DNA from: Actinomadura craniellae | Lineage (GTDB): Bacteria > Actinomycetota > Actinomycetes > Streptosporangiales > Streptosporangiaceae | DNA: 64,000 nucleotides | Direction: 5' to 3' | Assembly (NCBI RefSeq): GCF_003289645.1 | Contig: NZ_QLYX01000003.1 | Location: 372,001 to 436,000, forward strand | Part shown: piece after piece, positions 41,605 through 50,355 of the stretch | Numbering within the stretch: position 1 is the first letter of the stretch | Layout: every line of letters starts with the position of its first letter | Notes under the pieces: generated by a model | Databases searched by the model: none | The model's input: the letters and a program-made list of their open reading frames with translations, nothing else | Told to the model about the DNA's origin: nothing | Translations under genes and position numbers: made by a program

Positions 41605-43038
41605 ATGCGCCAGTTGACCGCTTTGGACGCAAATTTCCTGAATGCCGAGGGTGGTGGGACCCTCACCCACATCGCCGGGCTCGCGGTGCTCGACCCGACG
41701 ACCCGTCCTGGCAACCGACTGACCTGCGCGGACCTGGCCCGGCTGGTCGCCGAGCGCGCCTCGCTGGCAGCACCGCTACGCCAGCGGCTCGTCTCGGTGC
41801 CGCTGGGACTCGACCGGCCCTACTGGGCCGACGACCCCGACTTCGACCCGGCCTGGCACATCTCCGAGGTGGGCCTGCCCGCCCCCGGGGACGACGCCCA
41901 GCTCGCCGAGACCGTGGCCCTACTGCACGAGCGCGAACTCGACCGCTCCCGGCCGCTGTGGGAGGCCGTCATCATCCAGGGCCTGCTGGGCGGCCGGGTC
42001 GCCGTCTACGCCAAGGTCCACCACGCCGCCACCGACGGGGTGCTCGCCGCCGACATCCTGGCCGCGCTGCTGGACCTGTCGCCCGAACCCCGCCCGGTGC
42101 CCGAGGCCGGCGCCGAGCCCGTCCCGGCCCCCAGCCCCGCCGCCATGGTGAGCGCCGGCCTCACTCGCTCGGTGTTCCATCCCGTCGCGGCCGCGCGGTC
42201 ACTGGCCCAGGCCGCCCCCTACCTCGACGAGGTGCCGCTGCTCGGGCAGCTTCCCGGCGCGCGCCGGGTGGCCCGGGCCCTCCAGGAGGCGCTCGGCCGC
42301 GACCCGCTGCCGCCCGGCCCCCGGCTGGTCGCGCCGCCGACCCCGTTCAACGGGCCTGTCGGCCGCCGCCGCTCGGTCGCCTTCGGCTCGCTCCCGCTGG
42401 CGGAGGTCAAGCGCGCCCGGGGGGCCCTCGGCGGCAGCGTCAACGACGTGGTGATGGCGCTGTGCGCCGCGGCGCTGCGGCGCTGGCTGGACAAGCGCGG
42501 CCGGCTGCCCGACGTCCCGCTGGTCGCCGCGGTGCCCGCCTCGCTGCGGCGGCGCTCCGCCGCGGCGGACGGCGCGAACCAGGTCTCGGTCATGCTCGCC
42601 CAGCTGCCCACCCACCTGGACGACCCGGCCGAGCGGTTCACCGCCATGCGGCAGGGGATGGCCGCGGCCAAGCGCCGGTTCGCCGTCACCGGCGGGGGCT
42701 GGCTGGACGCGCTCAGCCAGCTCGCGCCCGTCCCGCTGTCGGGCCCGCTGGTCCGGCTGGCGATGCGCACCGGGTCCGTCCGGCCGATCAACCTGATGGT
42801 GTCGAACGTGCCGGGCCCGCAGTTCCCGCTGTACCTGTGCGGGGCCCGGGTGCTCGCCTACCACCCGGTCTCGGTCGTCAGCGACCTGACCGGCGGGATC
42901 AACATCACCGTCTTCTCCTACGACGGCCGGCTCGACATCGGCATCGTGGCCTGCCGCGACATGGTGCCCGACCCCGGCGAGCTGATCGACCACCTCGACG
43001 ACGCCCTCGACGAGCTGAAGGGACTGCTAGAGCCCTAG
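41605..43038 (+). CDS. Wax ester synthase / diacylglycerol acyltransferase (WS/DGAT)
   Basis: A 477-residue bifunctional acyltransferase making wax esters and triacylglycerol from acyl-CoA at the membrane/lipid body surface. The catalytic motif HHAATDG is at residues 139-145, the GSVNDVVMALCAAALR region near 275, and the C-terminal VSNVPGP motif near 395. Length is normal. ATG 41605 begins MRQLTALDANFL as in relatives. It may work with the PlsC-like enzyme upstream; a link to Mce-imported fatty acids is inference. Confidence 0.92.
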   Translation: MRQLTALDANFLNAEGGGTLTHIAGLAVLDPTTRPGNRLTCADLARLVAERASLAAPLRQRLVSVPLGLDRPYWADDPDFDPAWHISEVGLPAPGDDAQLAETVALLHERELDRSRPLWEAVIIQGLLGGRVAVYAKVHHAATDGVLAADILAALLDLSPEPRPVPEAGAEPVPAPSPAAMVSAGLTRSVFHPVAAARSLAQAAPYLDEVPLLGQLPGARRVARALQEALGRDPLPPGPRLVAPPTPFNGPVGRRRSVAFGSLPLAEVKRARGALGGSVNDVVMALCAAALRRWLDKRGRLPDVPLVAAVPASLRRRSAAADGANQVSVMLAQLPTHLDDPAERFTAMRQGMAAAKRRFAVTGGGWLDALSQLAPVPLSGPLVRLAMRTGSVRPINLMVSNVPGPQFPLYLCGARVLAYHPVSVVSDLTGGINITVFSYDGRLDIGIVACRDMVPDPGELIDHLDDALDELKGLLEP

Positions 43039-43106
43039 CACCGGCCCGGCTCCGCGAGGCCGTGGTCGACGCAGACCGGCTTGAAGGGCCTGCTAGAGCC
43101 CCAGCG
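43016..43106. repeat. Two 25-nt direct repeats, 66 nt apart, over two stop codons
   Basis: Positions 43016-43040 and 43082-43106 share TGAAGGG-N-CTGCTAGAGCCC-N-AGC with 22 of 25 bases equal. The first copy codes the end of WS/DGAT and holds its stop; the second holds the stop of the convergent NUDIX-like gene. Confidence 0.6.
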
Positions 43107-44124
43107 CCGTCCGGTGCCGCCGGGCGAGGGCGAGGACGGCGGCGCCCGCGGGCTGCATCGGCTCGACCGCCGCCGGCTCCGGCGGGAACGGGACCCGGCT
43201 CACCCGGCCCTCGTCGTTCGTCTCCACCAGCCCGCCGAACTCGGCGTCGAACACCTCCGGGTCGAACACCGCCACGACCAGCAGATCGACGCTCAGCGTG
43301 AGCGGATCGGCGCCCAGACCCAGCCAGTGCACCCGGATCAGCCCCGCCCGGCGGGCCTCGGTCAGCCGCCGGTGGAACGGCCAGGACTCCTGGTCGAAGT
43401 TCGGGCCGTACTCCTCGGGCGCGCCCAGGAACTCCTCCGCGTACTCGCGGACCATGCACCGCCAGGGGTCCAGGTCGGCCCGCTCGTCGGCCACCTGCTG
43501 GAACACCCCCACCGGCATCACCTGGTGCAGCCCGCCCGCGTGTACCACCTTCGCCGGGTCGCGCCAGTGCAGGACGAACTCCGGCACGGCCCCCGCGCGG
43601 ACCGTCAGGACGGTGATCGCGGGCAGCGCCGGCCGCCGGGACAGGTCCCCCGGGGCGCCGACCGCCCCGCGCAGCGCCGTCCCCCCGGCGGCGAGCTCGT
43701 GGCCCAGCGCCTCGCCCACGTCCACCCCGTCGAAGTACCGCGCCGGGCCGAACCGCAGCACGCGCTCCCCGGCCAGGTCGGCGCCGAGCAGCCGGTAGGC
43801 CGGGCGGTTCTCGAACACGGCCGACGGGGCCAGCGCGGCCAGCGCCGCGGAGTACGACTCCAGCCCGGCCGTCAGCTCCGGCCCGGCACCGGTCACCGCG
43901 GGCGGGCCGGGGCGGGCATCCCAGCCGAGCCGGACGTCCGCCAGCGGCACCGGGGCGGCGGGCAGCCACTCCGGGCGGTGCAGCAGCGTGGTGCCCTCGA
44001 CCCGGGGCACGCCCGGGTACAGCTCCGCCGCGGCCAGGCCCAGCTCGTGCCGCCGCCGGTTCAGGTCGGCCCGCACCGCCCGCCAGCGCTCGGCCCGTCC
44101 CGGGCCGGCGGGGTTCAGTCCCAC
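43093..44124 (-). CDS. NUDIX-like hydrolase domain protein
   Basis: A 343-residue protein of uncertain function. The middle and C-terminal parts look NUDIX-like: GLHQVMPVGVFQQ then REYAEEFLGAPEEY at about 235, a degenerate NUDIX box in which the usual Gly before the last position is shifted. The N-terminal half has no family I recognise. The GTG at 44124 overlaps the DUF4253 gene by 10 nt and has a poor ribosome site; a GTG further in is possible. The overlap suggests a two-gene unit. Confidence 0.5.
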   Translation of the reverse strand: MGLNPAGPGRAERWRAVRADLNRRRHELGLAAAELYPGVPRVEGTTLLHRPEWLPAAPVPLADVRLGWDARPGPPAVTGAGPELTAGLESYSAALAALAPSAVFENRPAYRLLGADLAGERVLRFGPARYFDGVDVGEALGHELAAGGTALRGAVGAPGDLSRRPALPAITVLTVRAGAVPEFVLHWRDPAKVVHAGGLHQVMPVGVFQQVADERADLDPWRCMVREYAEEFLGAPEEYGPNFDQESWPFHRRLTEARRAGLIRVHWLGLGADPLTLSVDLLVVAVFDPEVFDAEFGGLVETNDEGRVSRVPFPPEPAAVEPMQPAGAAVLALARRHRTALGL

Positions 44125-44969
44125 CAGAAGGACCAGGATCGGGCGCCGCGGATCGTCTCGGCGTACTCCACCAGCGTGCCCGGCCCTTGGACGATGTTCT
44201 CCGGGCAGAAGGTCCAGTGCTCGGCCGCCACGTGCAGGGCGTGCCGGGAGGTGACCGGGGGAGCGGCCACGCTCAGCTCCAACGTGTTGAACCCCAGGCC
44301 GACCACGCGCGCGCCGAACCGGTCCTCCCAGGAGCGCACCACCGCGGCCAGCGGGGCGGTCCAGTGGTTGTGGTTGAGCGCGCCCTGCCAGCCGATCACG
44401 GCCAGCGCGTCGGCGCCGCGGCCCGCGGCCACCAGGCCCAGCGGGGTGCCGCGCCGGACGAGCAGGTCGGCGTACCGGTCGGCGGCCAGGTCGGGGTCCT
44501 CCACCAGCCGGCCCGGCGGGGCCAGCCCCGGGCAGTGCCGCCCGTAGGGGTCGATCTCGTCGAGCTGGCCGTGCGGTTGGGCGGACACCCAGTCGGCCCA
44601 CACCTCGGACACGAAGGCCCCGGCGTCGTAGGCGTCGATCTCACCGACCGGCTCGGGCGCGACCTGCCCGGCCGACCAGGGCTGGGTCGAGTCGTCCAGC
44701 AGCACCGGCCACAGGCCCGAGTCGCGGTGCTCGGCCCGCAGCCGGGCCCAGAGCCCGGGCCGCGCCGGCTCGTCGGTCAGCCAGCAGGCCGGCCGGCGGA
44801 CGCGCTGGCGCTGGCGGTATCCGGGGTCCGGCCACACCAGGGCACCGGGAGGAAGTCCGGCCGACAGCGCCCGCCCGGCGCCGCCGTCGGCGAAGAGCCG
44901 GCTCAGCTCCGGCGGCAGCGTCCGCCCGCCTCCATGATCTTCCATCTCGGCCATCTCGGTATGGATCAC
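44115..44969 (-). CDS. DUF4253 domain protein
   Basis: A 284-residue protein whose C-terminal half matches the DUF4253 family: GLGFNTLELSVAAPPV, ALHVAAEHWTFCPENI and the ending WSFWWD. Function unknown; such proteins are common in Streptomyces-like genomes and probably cytosolic. GTG 44969 has GGAGG 7 nt upstream. It overlaps the NUDIX-like gene by 10 nt. Confidence 0.75.
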   Translation of the reverse strand: MIHTEMAEMEDHGGGRTLPPELSRLFADGGAGRALSAGLPPGALVWPDPGYRQRQRVRRPACWLTDEPARPGLWARLRAEHRDSGLWPVLLDDSTQPWSAGQVAPEPVGEIDAYDAGAFVSEVWADWVSAQPHGQLDEIDPYGRHCPGLAPPGRLVEDPDLAADRYADLLVRRGTPLGLVAAGRGADALAVIGWQGALNHNHWTAPLAAVVRSWEDRFGARVVGLGFNTLELSVAAPPVTSRHALHVAAEHWTFCPENIVQGPGTLVEYAETIRGARSWSFWWD

Positions 44970-45152
44970 GCCGAAACCTCCCCGACACCAGCGAGATCGT
45001 AGTCGGCACGGGCCATGTTCGTGTCGCGGCTGCCGGGATACGACCTATCAGGTGCCGCGATCGTCACACTGTGGTGCCGGAACATCCGCTCCGGTCCGTG
45101 ACGTTGTCGGCACGGTGACAGGACCTGGACCCGAGCCGAAGAGGAGCGCCGA

Positions 45153-45530
45153 GTGAGAATTCCCAAGCGCGTCAACACCGCCTGGGACTGGGCAGAGGCC
45201 AACCAGCGCGTGCTGGTGGTCGTGATGACCCTGGTGATCGCGGCGCTCGCGATCCCCTGGCAGCCCGCACTCGCCGCCTTCGTCGTCGGGCTCTCCGCCG
45301 GCGGCCTGCTGGTGCACCGCCGGATGGCGCGCCGGGCGACCCGGCTGCGGACCGAGATCGACGACCTGCTCCGGGAGAACGGCGCGCTCCAGCACCGCAA
45401 CATCGTGCTCTCCAGCGGGGTGCTCACCTCGCAGGCGCTGCTCACCCAGCGGCTGCCGGTCATCCCCGACGAACTGGAGGAGGCCGAGGAGGCCGGGGAA
45501 GCCAAGGGAGCTGACCAGGACGGCCCCTGA
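45153..45530 (+). CDS. Hypothetical small membrane protein with coiled coil
   Basis: A 125-residue protein with two closely spaced membrane helices (about 19-35, VLVVVMTLVIAALAIPW, and 40-55) and then a charged helical stretch (RRATRLRTEIDDLLRENGALQHRN) likely to form a coiled coil, ending in an acidic tail. Function unknown. GTG 45153 with GAGGAG upstream. It converges on the phosphatase gene with a shared hairpin over both stops. Confidence 0.6.
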   Translation: MRIPKRVNTAWDWAEANQRVLVVVMTLVIAALAIPWQPALAAFVVGLSAGGLLVHRRMARRATRLRTEIDDLLRENGALQHRNIVLSSGVLTSQALLTQRLPVIPDELEEAEEAGEAKGADQDGP

Positions 45531-45548
45531 ACCATCAGGTCAGGGGCC
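45522..45548. terminator. Hairpin overlapping both convergent stop codons
   Basis: Arms GGCCCCTGA (45522-45530) and TCAGGGGCC (45540-45548) are perfect complements around a 9-nt loop. The plus-strand stop TGA is the end of the left arm and the minus-strand stop lies in the loop. Likely a compact bidirectional terminator. Confidence 0.65.
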
Positions 45549-46260
45549 GGGCCGCGGCGGCGAAGCCCGGGTCGAGGTGGGCGGTGTCGTTGTAGCGGCG
45601 GACGATCCACTGCGGCCCCACGACGACCAGGTGGGAGATCGAGCCGTTGTCGCAGCCCAGGAACGCGAACGGCCGGGACCGCGCGGCCAGCGCCAGCGCC
45701 TGCGCGATCACCCCGCCGTGGGTGAAGACCGCCAGCCGCCGGCCCGGGTTGGCGGCGGCCAGCCCGTCGACGGCTGCGCGCACCCGGGCGGCGAACTTCT
45801 CCGCGGGCTCGGCGCCCGGGATCACGTCCCACCGCTCCTCGGCCCACAGCCGCTGCGCCACCGGGCCGTTCTCGGCGACCATCCGGCGGAACAGCCCGCC
45901 CTCCCACGCACCGAGGTGGACCTCGCGCAGCCCGGCCGTCACCACCGGCTCCAACCCCAGCCGGGCGGCGAGCGGCGCGGCGGTCTGCACGGTACGGCGC
46001 AGCGTGGTGACGTGGATCGCGTCCACGTGCTCGCCGCCCAGCCGGAGCGCCACCCGCTCGGCCTGCTCGCGCCCGCCAGGCGCCAGTTCCGGATCGCCGT
46101 GCCCGTCGACCAGCGGGAACGGCCGGTCAGGCCGGGCCGGCTCCGACTCGCCGTGCCGGATCAGCAGCAGTTCGGTGGCACCCGCGGGCGGCTGGAAGCG
46201 GGCCTGCCGGTACTCGTCGGGTGAACCAGGAGAACCTGAAGAACCTGGAGAAGTGGTCAC
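45535..46260 (-). CDS. Histidine phosphatase (phosphoglycerate mutase superfamily)
   Basis: A 241-residue phosphatase. The catalytic His is in LLLIRHGESEP near residue 35, with the second His in FTHGGVIAQ near 180 and a Glu in HLGAWEGG. The N-terminal 25 residues are Ser/Gly/Pro-rich. It belongs to the acid-phosphatase/PhoE-like branch; substrate unknown. GTG 46260. It lies 28 nt past the stop of the cvnD-type gene on the same strand, so it could share that transcript. Confidence 0.85.
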   Translation of the reverse strand: MTTSPGSSGSPGSPDEYRQARFQPPAGATELLLIRHGESEPARPDRPFPLVDGHGDPELAPGGREQAERVALRLGGEHVDAIHVTTLRRTVQTAAPLAARLGLEPVVTAGLREVHLGAWEGGLFRRMVAENGPVAQRLWAEERWDVIPGAEPAEKFAARVRAAVDGLAAANPGRRLAVFTHGGVIAQALALAARSRPFAFLGCDNGSISHLVVVGPQWIVRRYNDTAHLDPGFAAAARPLT

Positions 46261-46288
46261 GGCTTCCGAACCTAGCGCCCCGGCCCGG

Positions 46289-46891
46289 TTACGTGGGCGA
46301 GGGCTCCTTCGGCCGGGTGCCCCGCATGCCCATGGCGTGCCGGACGAGCTTGATCAGGACGTCCTTGCACGACTCCCGGTCCCGGGCGTCGCACAGCATC
46401 ACCGGCACGTTCGGCGGCAGGTTCAGCGCGAGCTTCACCTCGTCCAGCTCGTACTGGCGGGCCCCCTCGAAGCAGTTGACCGCCACGATGAACGGGGTGC
46501 CGCGCCGCTCGAAGTAGTCCACCGAGGGGAAGCAGTCGGCCAGCCGGCGGGTGTCGGCGAGGACCACCGCGCCCAGCGCGCCGAGCGCCACCTCGTCCCA
46601 GACGAACCAGAACCGCTCCTGACCGGGCGTGCCGAACAGGTAGAGGACGAACTCCTCACCCATCGTGATGCGGCCGAAGTCCATCGCCACGGTGGTGGTG
46701 TTCTTGGCCTCCACCCCGGAGATGTCGTCGACGCCCACGCCCTGGTCGGTGAGGACCTCTTCGGTGCGCAGCGGTTTGGTCTCCGAGACGGTGCCGACCA
46801 TGGTGGTCTTGCCGACCCCGAAGCCGCCGGCGATCAGAATCTTGATCGCCGTGGGCATCCGGCGGCCTCGTCTAGAGCGCCCGGAGTCCAT
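46289..46891 (-). CDS. cvnD: Conservon GTPase-like protein CvnD
   Basis: A 200-residue Ras-like ATP/GTP-binding protein of the CvnD (MglA-like) group. Walker A GGFGVGKTT is at about 22-30, the switch regions ITMGEEFVLYLFGTPGQERF near 82 and VAVNCFEGARQYELDE near 140. In conservons it acts as the small G-protein under the CvnA sensor kinase. ATG 46891 overlaps cvnC by 20 nt; an ATG at 46858 with GAGG upstream is an alternative. Confidence 0.9.
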   Translation of the reverse strand: MDSGRSRRGRRMPTAIKILIAGGFGVGKTTMVGTVSETKPLRTEEVLTDQGVGVDDISGVEAKNTTTVAMDFGRITMGEEFVLYLFGTPGQERFWFVWDEVALGALGAVVLADTRRLADCFPSVDYFERRGTPFIVAVNCFEGARQYELDEVKLALNLPPNVPVMLCDARDRESCKDVLIKLVRHAMGMRGTRPKEPSPT

Positions 46892-47258
46892 CGATCACCG
46901 CCTCGTACATCCTGATGTCGGCCATGTCGGCCTCTGAATCGGGTTCCTGGACGGCCACGTAACCCTTGTCGAGCAGGTCGCCGAGCAGGACCCGGACGGT
47001 GCCTGCCGGCAGGTCGAGATGCCCGGTCAGCTCGGCCACGGACATGATGTCCTGGCAGAGCCGCAGGATGGCCAGATGCTCGGGGCCGAGCCCCGGCTCG
47101 GAGGTCGGGGCGGGCTGGGTGGCCTCGACGAGCGTGATGAGGTCGAACTTGCCGCGGATGGGCTGGATGCGACCGCTCGTCATCACGTACGGGCGGACCA
47201 TCGGCCCGGCGTGCTCGTCGAGCCAGCGTTCCTCGTTGCGATCCTCGGGTGAGTTCAT
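46872..47258 (-). CDS. cvnC: Conservon protein CvnC (DUF742)
   Basis: A 128-residue DUF742 protein, with MVRPYVMTSGRIQP near 20 and LDLPAGTVRVLLGDLLDKGYV near 80, the winged-helix-like core typical of CvnC. It binds the CvnB/CvnD partners in the known conservon model. The start lies 4 nt after the cvnB stop. Confidence 0.92.
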   Translation of the reverse strand: MNSPEDRNEERWLDEHAGPMVRPYVMTSGRIQPIRGKFDLITLVEATQPAPTSEPGLGPEHLAILRLCQDIMSVAELTGHLDLPAGTVRVLLGDLLDKGYVAVQEPDSEADMADIRMYEAVIDGLRAL

Positions 47259-47262
47259 GACC

Positions 47263-47685
47263 TCAGCTCGTGCCGTTGGTGGACGCCGCCGTCCGGGACG
47301 GCGAGGTCAGGTGATGACCGACGCTGGTCACGAGCATGGCCATCTCGTAGGCGATCAGACCGACGTCGGCGTCCTCGGTGGCCAGCACCGCCAGGCAGGC
47401 GCCCTTGCCCGCCACGGTCACCAGGAGGAACGCCGACTGCATCTCGATGATGGTCTGCCGGACCGTGCCACCGCCGAACCGCTCGCCGGCCCCGCGGGCC
47501 AGGCTCTGGATCCCGGCCGCCACGGCCGACAGGTGCTCGGCGTCGTCCTGGCCGAAGTCGCGGGACGCCGCCATGAGCAGCCCGTCGGCGGAGAGCACGA
47601 TCGCGTGCTGGGTCTCGGCGACCCGCTTGACCAGGTCGTCCAGCAACCAGGCCAGATCAACGGATGAACCTGTCTTCTGCACCAC
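47263..47685 (-). CDS. cvnB: Conservon protein CvnB (roadblock/LC7)
   Basis: A 140-residue roadblock/LC7 protein. LAWLLDDLVKRVAETQHAIVLSADGL near the start and IQSLARGAGERFGGG follow the family. GTG 47685 has AAAGGA 8 nt upstream, which I prefer to a 15-codon longer frame from 47730. CvnB is the likely GTPase regulator for CvnD. Confidence 0.9.
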   Translation of the reverse strand: MVQKTGSSVDLAWLLDDLVKRVAETQHAIVLSADGLLMAASRDFGQDDAEHLSAVAAGIQSLARGAGERFGGGTVRQTIIEMQSAFLLVTVAGKGACLAVLATEDADVGLIAYEMAMLVTSVGHHLTSPSRTAASTNGTS

Positions 47686-47784
47686 TCGTTGTCCTTTTCT
47701 ACTTCCCGCCGCCGCGGTCCCGTGGCTCATCGGGCGCCGGGTCGGTCGTTGTCGACTCTGGGTGGGCGCGGAACCCGGGTCAGG

Positions 47785-50130
47785 TCACTCGTCCGGCTGT
47801 TCTGCCGGACCCTTCCCGAGCTTCTTCGCTGCCGCCGACCTGCCGCGGCGAGTGCCCGACTGGTAGGAGCCGAACATCTGGCGGATCTCCTCCGGCGACC
47901 GGCTGCCGGGCTCCTCCTCCTCCAGGCTCTCGGTCGTGGTCGGCGTGTCGGTGCGCAGCGCCGGGGCCAGGCTCGCCTGGGGGACCCGGAGCGGCAGCCC
48001 CGACGGGGTGGTCTCGGTCTCGGCCGGTTCGGCCGGCGCGTCGGTACCGCTGGTGATCTCTTCGATGGCGGGCTCCGGGGGGGTACGGGGCTCGGGTACG
48101 GGCCGGGGCACGGCCGAGACGTTCTTCTCGACCTGGACCATCGGCCTTTCCGCACGGGCGGTGCGGAGATCATCGATCTTCACGGGCTCGCCGTTCCGCC
48201 GGGCGCCGACGGCCGCGGGCACCGGGGTCTCGCCGCTGGCCGCGCTGTCGCCGCCTTCGATGTCCTCCACCAGCTCGCGCGGGACGAGCACGACGGCCGT
48301 GGTACCGCCGTAGGCGGAACGCTTGAGGGAGACCTGCAGTTCGTACCGCTGGGCCAGCCGGCCGACCACGTACAGGCCGAGCTGCACGGAGCTCGACATG
48401 TTGAACTCGGGCGGGTCCATGATCCGGCTGTTGATCTCGGCGAGCCGCTCGTCGGTCATGCCGAGCCCGCGGTCCTCGATCTCCACCGCGTACCCGCTGG
48501 CGACCATGTGACCGCTCACCTGGACCAGGGTGTAGGGCGGGGAGAAGGAGACCGCGTTCTCGATCAGCTCGGCGAGCAGGTGGGTGATGTCACCGACGGC
48601 GCGGCCGGTCAGCGAGACCGGGCCCATCGGCGACACGGTGACCCGGGTGTAGTCCTCGACCTCGCCGACCGCGGCGCGGACGACGTCGACCATCGTGACC
48701 GACTTCTTCCAGCCACGGGCCGGGGTGGAGCCCGACAGGACGATGAGGTTCTCGGCGTTGCGCCGCATGCGGGTGGCGAGGTGGTCCAGGCGGAACAGGT
48801 CCTCCAGTTCCTGCTCCTCGACCTCGCGGCGTTCCATCGCGTCCAGCAGGGTCAGTTGCCGGTGCACCAGGGTCTGGCTGCGGCGGGCCAGGCTGAGCAG
48901 GATGTCGCGGATGCCGCGGCGCAGTTCGGCCTGCTCGACGGCGGTCCGGATCGCGGTCTCCTGGACCACGTTGAACGCCTGGCCCACCTGGCCGATCTCG
49001 TCGTCACCGAACTGCAGCGGCGGGGCCTCCTTGGCGACGTCCACGGTCTCGCCGTGACCGAGCCGGTCGACCACGCGGGGCAGCCGGTTGTCGGCCAGGT
49101 CGTGCGCGGCGTCCCGCAGCTTCTCCAGTTGGCGGACCAGGGCCCGGGCCGTGGTGATGGAGACGATGACGGAGGCGATGACCGCGAGCAGTCCCAGCCC
49201 ACCGGCCAGCACCAGCCGGACGATGACGCCCGCGGCGACCGGCTTGGCCGCGTCGACGAGCTTGTCACCGGCGCCCAGCGTCGTCTTCGTGATCTCGTCC
49301 AGCGCCGGCCGGGTGACGTTCTGCCACTGCTCGCCGGTGAGCGGCGGTCGCTGGCTGAGCCGGCCGTGCTGGATCACGAGGTCCTCGGTGGCCCGCAGCC
49401 GGTTGAGCGCCGGGCTGGCGTTCAACCGCGGGGCCAGTGCCGGGTCGACGTCGGCGAGCTTGGTCTGGGCGTCGCCCATGAAGAGCCGCCGGGCGCCGAC
49501 CATCTGGACGAACTCGTTGTGCTCGGCGGCGGTCACCCGGCCGGCGGAGATCATGCCCGCCAGCAGGGCGTCCTCCTCCGAGAGGAGTTCGGTGGCCCGG
49601 GTCATCTCGATCAGGGTCCGGGTGTCCTGGGCGAGTTTCTTGTCGTCCAGGGTCGCCATGTAGGTGTACATCTGGAACAGCGTGCTGATCGTGTCCGAGT
49701 ACGCGGTGGCCGCCCGGGTACGGTCCAACACCCGGCCGTCGACGTCCTGGCGGGTGGCGGCGAGGCCGTTCAGCCGTCGGGTCATCTCCGTGAGGTGCCG
49801 CTTCAGCGTGTCGCTGGCCGCCAGGTCGACGTTGCGGGAGCCGATCCCCTCGATGAACTTCGCCCGGGCCCGGTCGGTGCGGGCCCGCTGCGTGTCCAGG
49901 GCTGCACGCTGCCCGCCGCTGCCGAGGGCGACCAGGGTGAGCCGGCGCTCCTGCTGCAGTTCGGCGAGCAGCGGTTCGCTGGGCTGCACCACGCTCGAGT
50001 CGAGTGTGGCGACCCAGAGCATGTTCAGGCCCTCGCGCACGGTCACCCAGGCGGCGAACATCCACAGCGCGGTGAGTGACAGGATCAGCGCGGTGACCTT
50101 GGTCCGCAGACGGGAGTTGCGGAAGCGCAT
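47785..50130 (-). CDS. cvnA: Conservon sensor histidine kinase CvnA (NIT-HAMP type)
   Basis: A 781-residue membrane sensor. Membrane helix at about 12-32, extracellular nitrate/nitrite-sensing-like (NIT) domain to about 290, second helix at about 298-322, HAMP region to about 390, dimerisation region LFRLDHLATRMRRNAENLIVL near 450 and an ATPase domain with ELIENAVSFSPP (N box, near 520) and DRGLGM. A Pro-rich, acidic tail of about 140 residues follows. The signal sensed is unknown. It leads cvnA-B-C-D and starts 211 nt past the class II cyclase, on the same strand. Confidence 0.92.
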   Translation of the reverse strand: MRFRNSRLRTKVTALILSLTALWMFAAWVTVREGLNMLWVATLDSSVVQPSEPLLAELQQERRLTLVALGSGGQRAALDTQRARTDRARAKFIEGIGSRNVDLAASDTLKRHLTEMTRRLNGLAATRQDVDGRVLDRTRAATAYSDTISTLFQMYTYMATLDDKKLAQDTRTLIEMTRATELLSEEDALLAGMISAGRVTAAEHNEFVQMVGARRLFMGDAQTKLADVDPALAPRLNASPALNRLRATEDLVIQHGRLSQRPPLTGEQWQNVTRPALDEITKTTLGAGDKLVDAAKPVAAGVIVRLVLAGGLGLLAVIASVIVSITTARALVRQLEKLRDAAHDLADNRLPRVVDRLGHGETVDVAKEAPPLQFGDDEIGQVGQAFNVVQETAIRTAVEQAELRRGIRDILLSLARRSQTLVHRQLTLLDAMERREVEEQELEDLFRLDHLATRMRRNAENLIVLSGSTPARGWKKSVTMVDVVRAAVGEVEDYTRVTVSPMGPVSLTGRAVGDITHLLAELIENAVSFSPPYTLVQVSGHMVASGYAVEIEDRGLGMTDERLAEINSRIMDPPEFNMSSSVQLGLYVVGRLAQRYELQVSLKRSAYGGTTAVVLVPRELVEDIEGGDSAASGETPVPAAVGARRNGEPVKIDDLRTARAERPMVQVEKNVSAVPRPVPEPRTPPEPAIEEITSGTDAPAEPAETETTPSGLPLRVPQASLAPALRTDTPTTTESLEEEEPGSRSPEEIRQMFGSYQSGTRRGRSAAAKKLGKGPAEQPDE

Positions 50131-50339
50131 TACATGGCCTCAACAAAGAATTAAGAGATGCTCGCATTGGTCCGAAGAATTTAACGGTTGCGAAGCATCT
50201 GGTGTCGGGCGCATGGGCGGTGGCTCGTAACCGTCCCACGCTGCGCAGAACCTTAGCAACACCATCAAACCCGCTCAAGGTGAATCGTCTACATCGCCAT
50301 AGACGGGGCGTATGCCCAGGTAATAAGCGGTAGGTGAGA

Positions 50340-50355
50340 TTTCATCTAGATGAAA
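50340..50355. promoter_or_regulatory. Perfect 16-bp palindrome at the class II cyclase stop
   Basis: TTTCATCTAGATGAAA is fully symmetric and includes the cyclase stop codon. It has no loop, so a protein-binding site is more likely than a hairpin. It lies 209 nt upstream of cvnA and could be an operator for the conservon. Confidence 0.35.
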
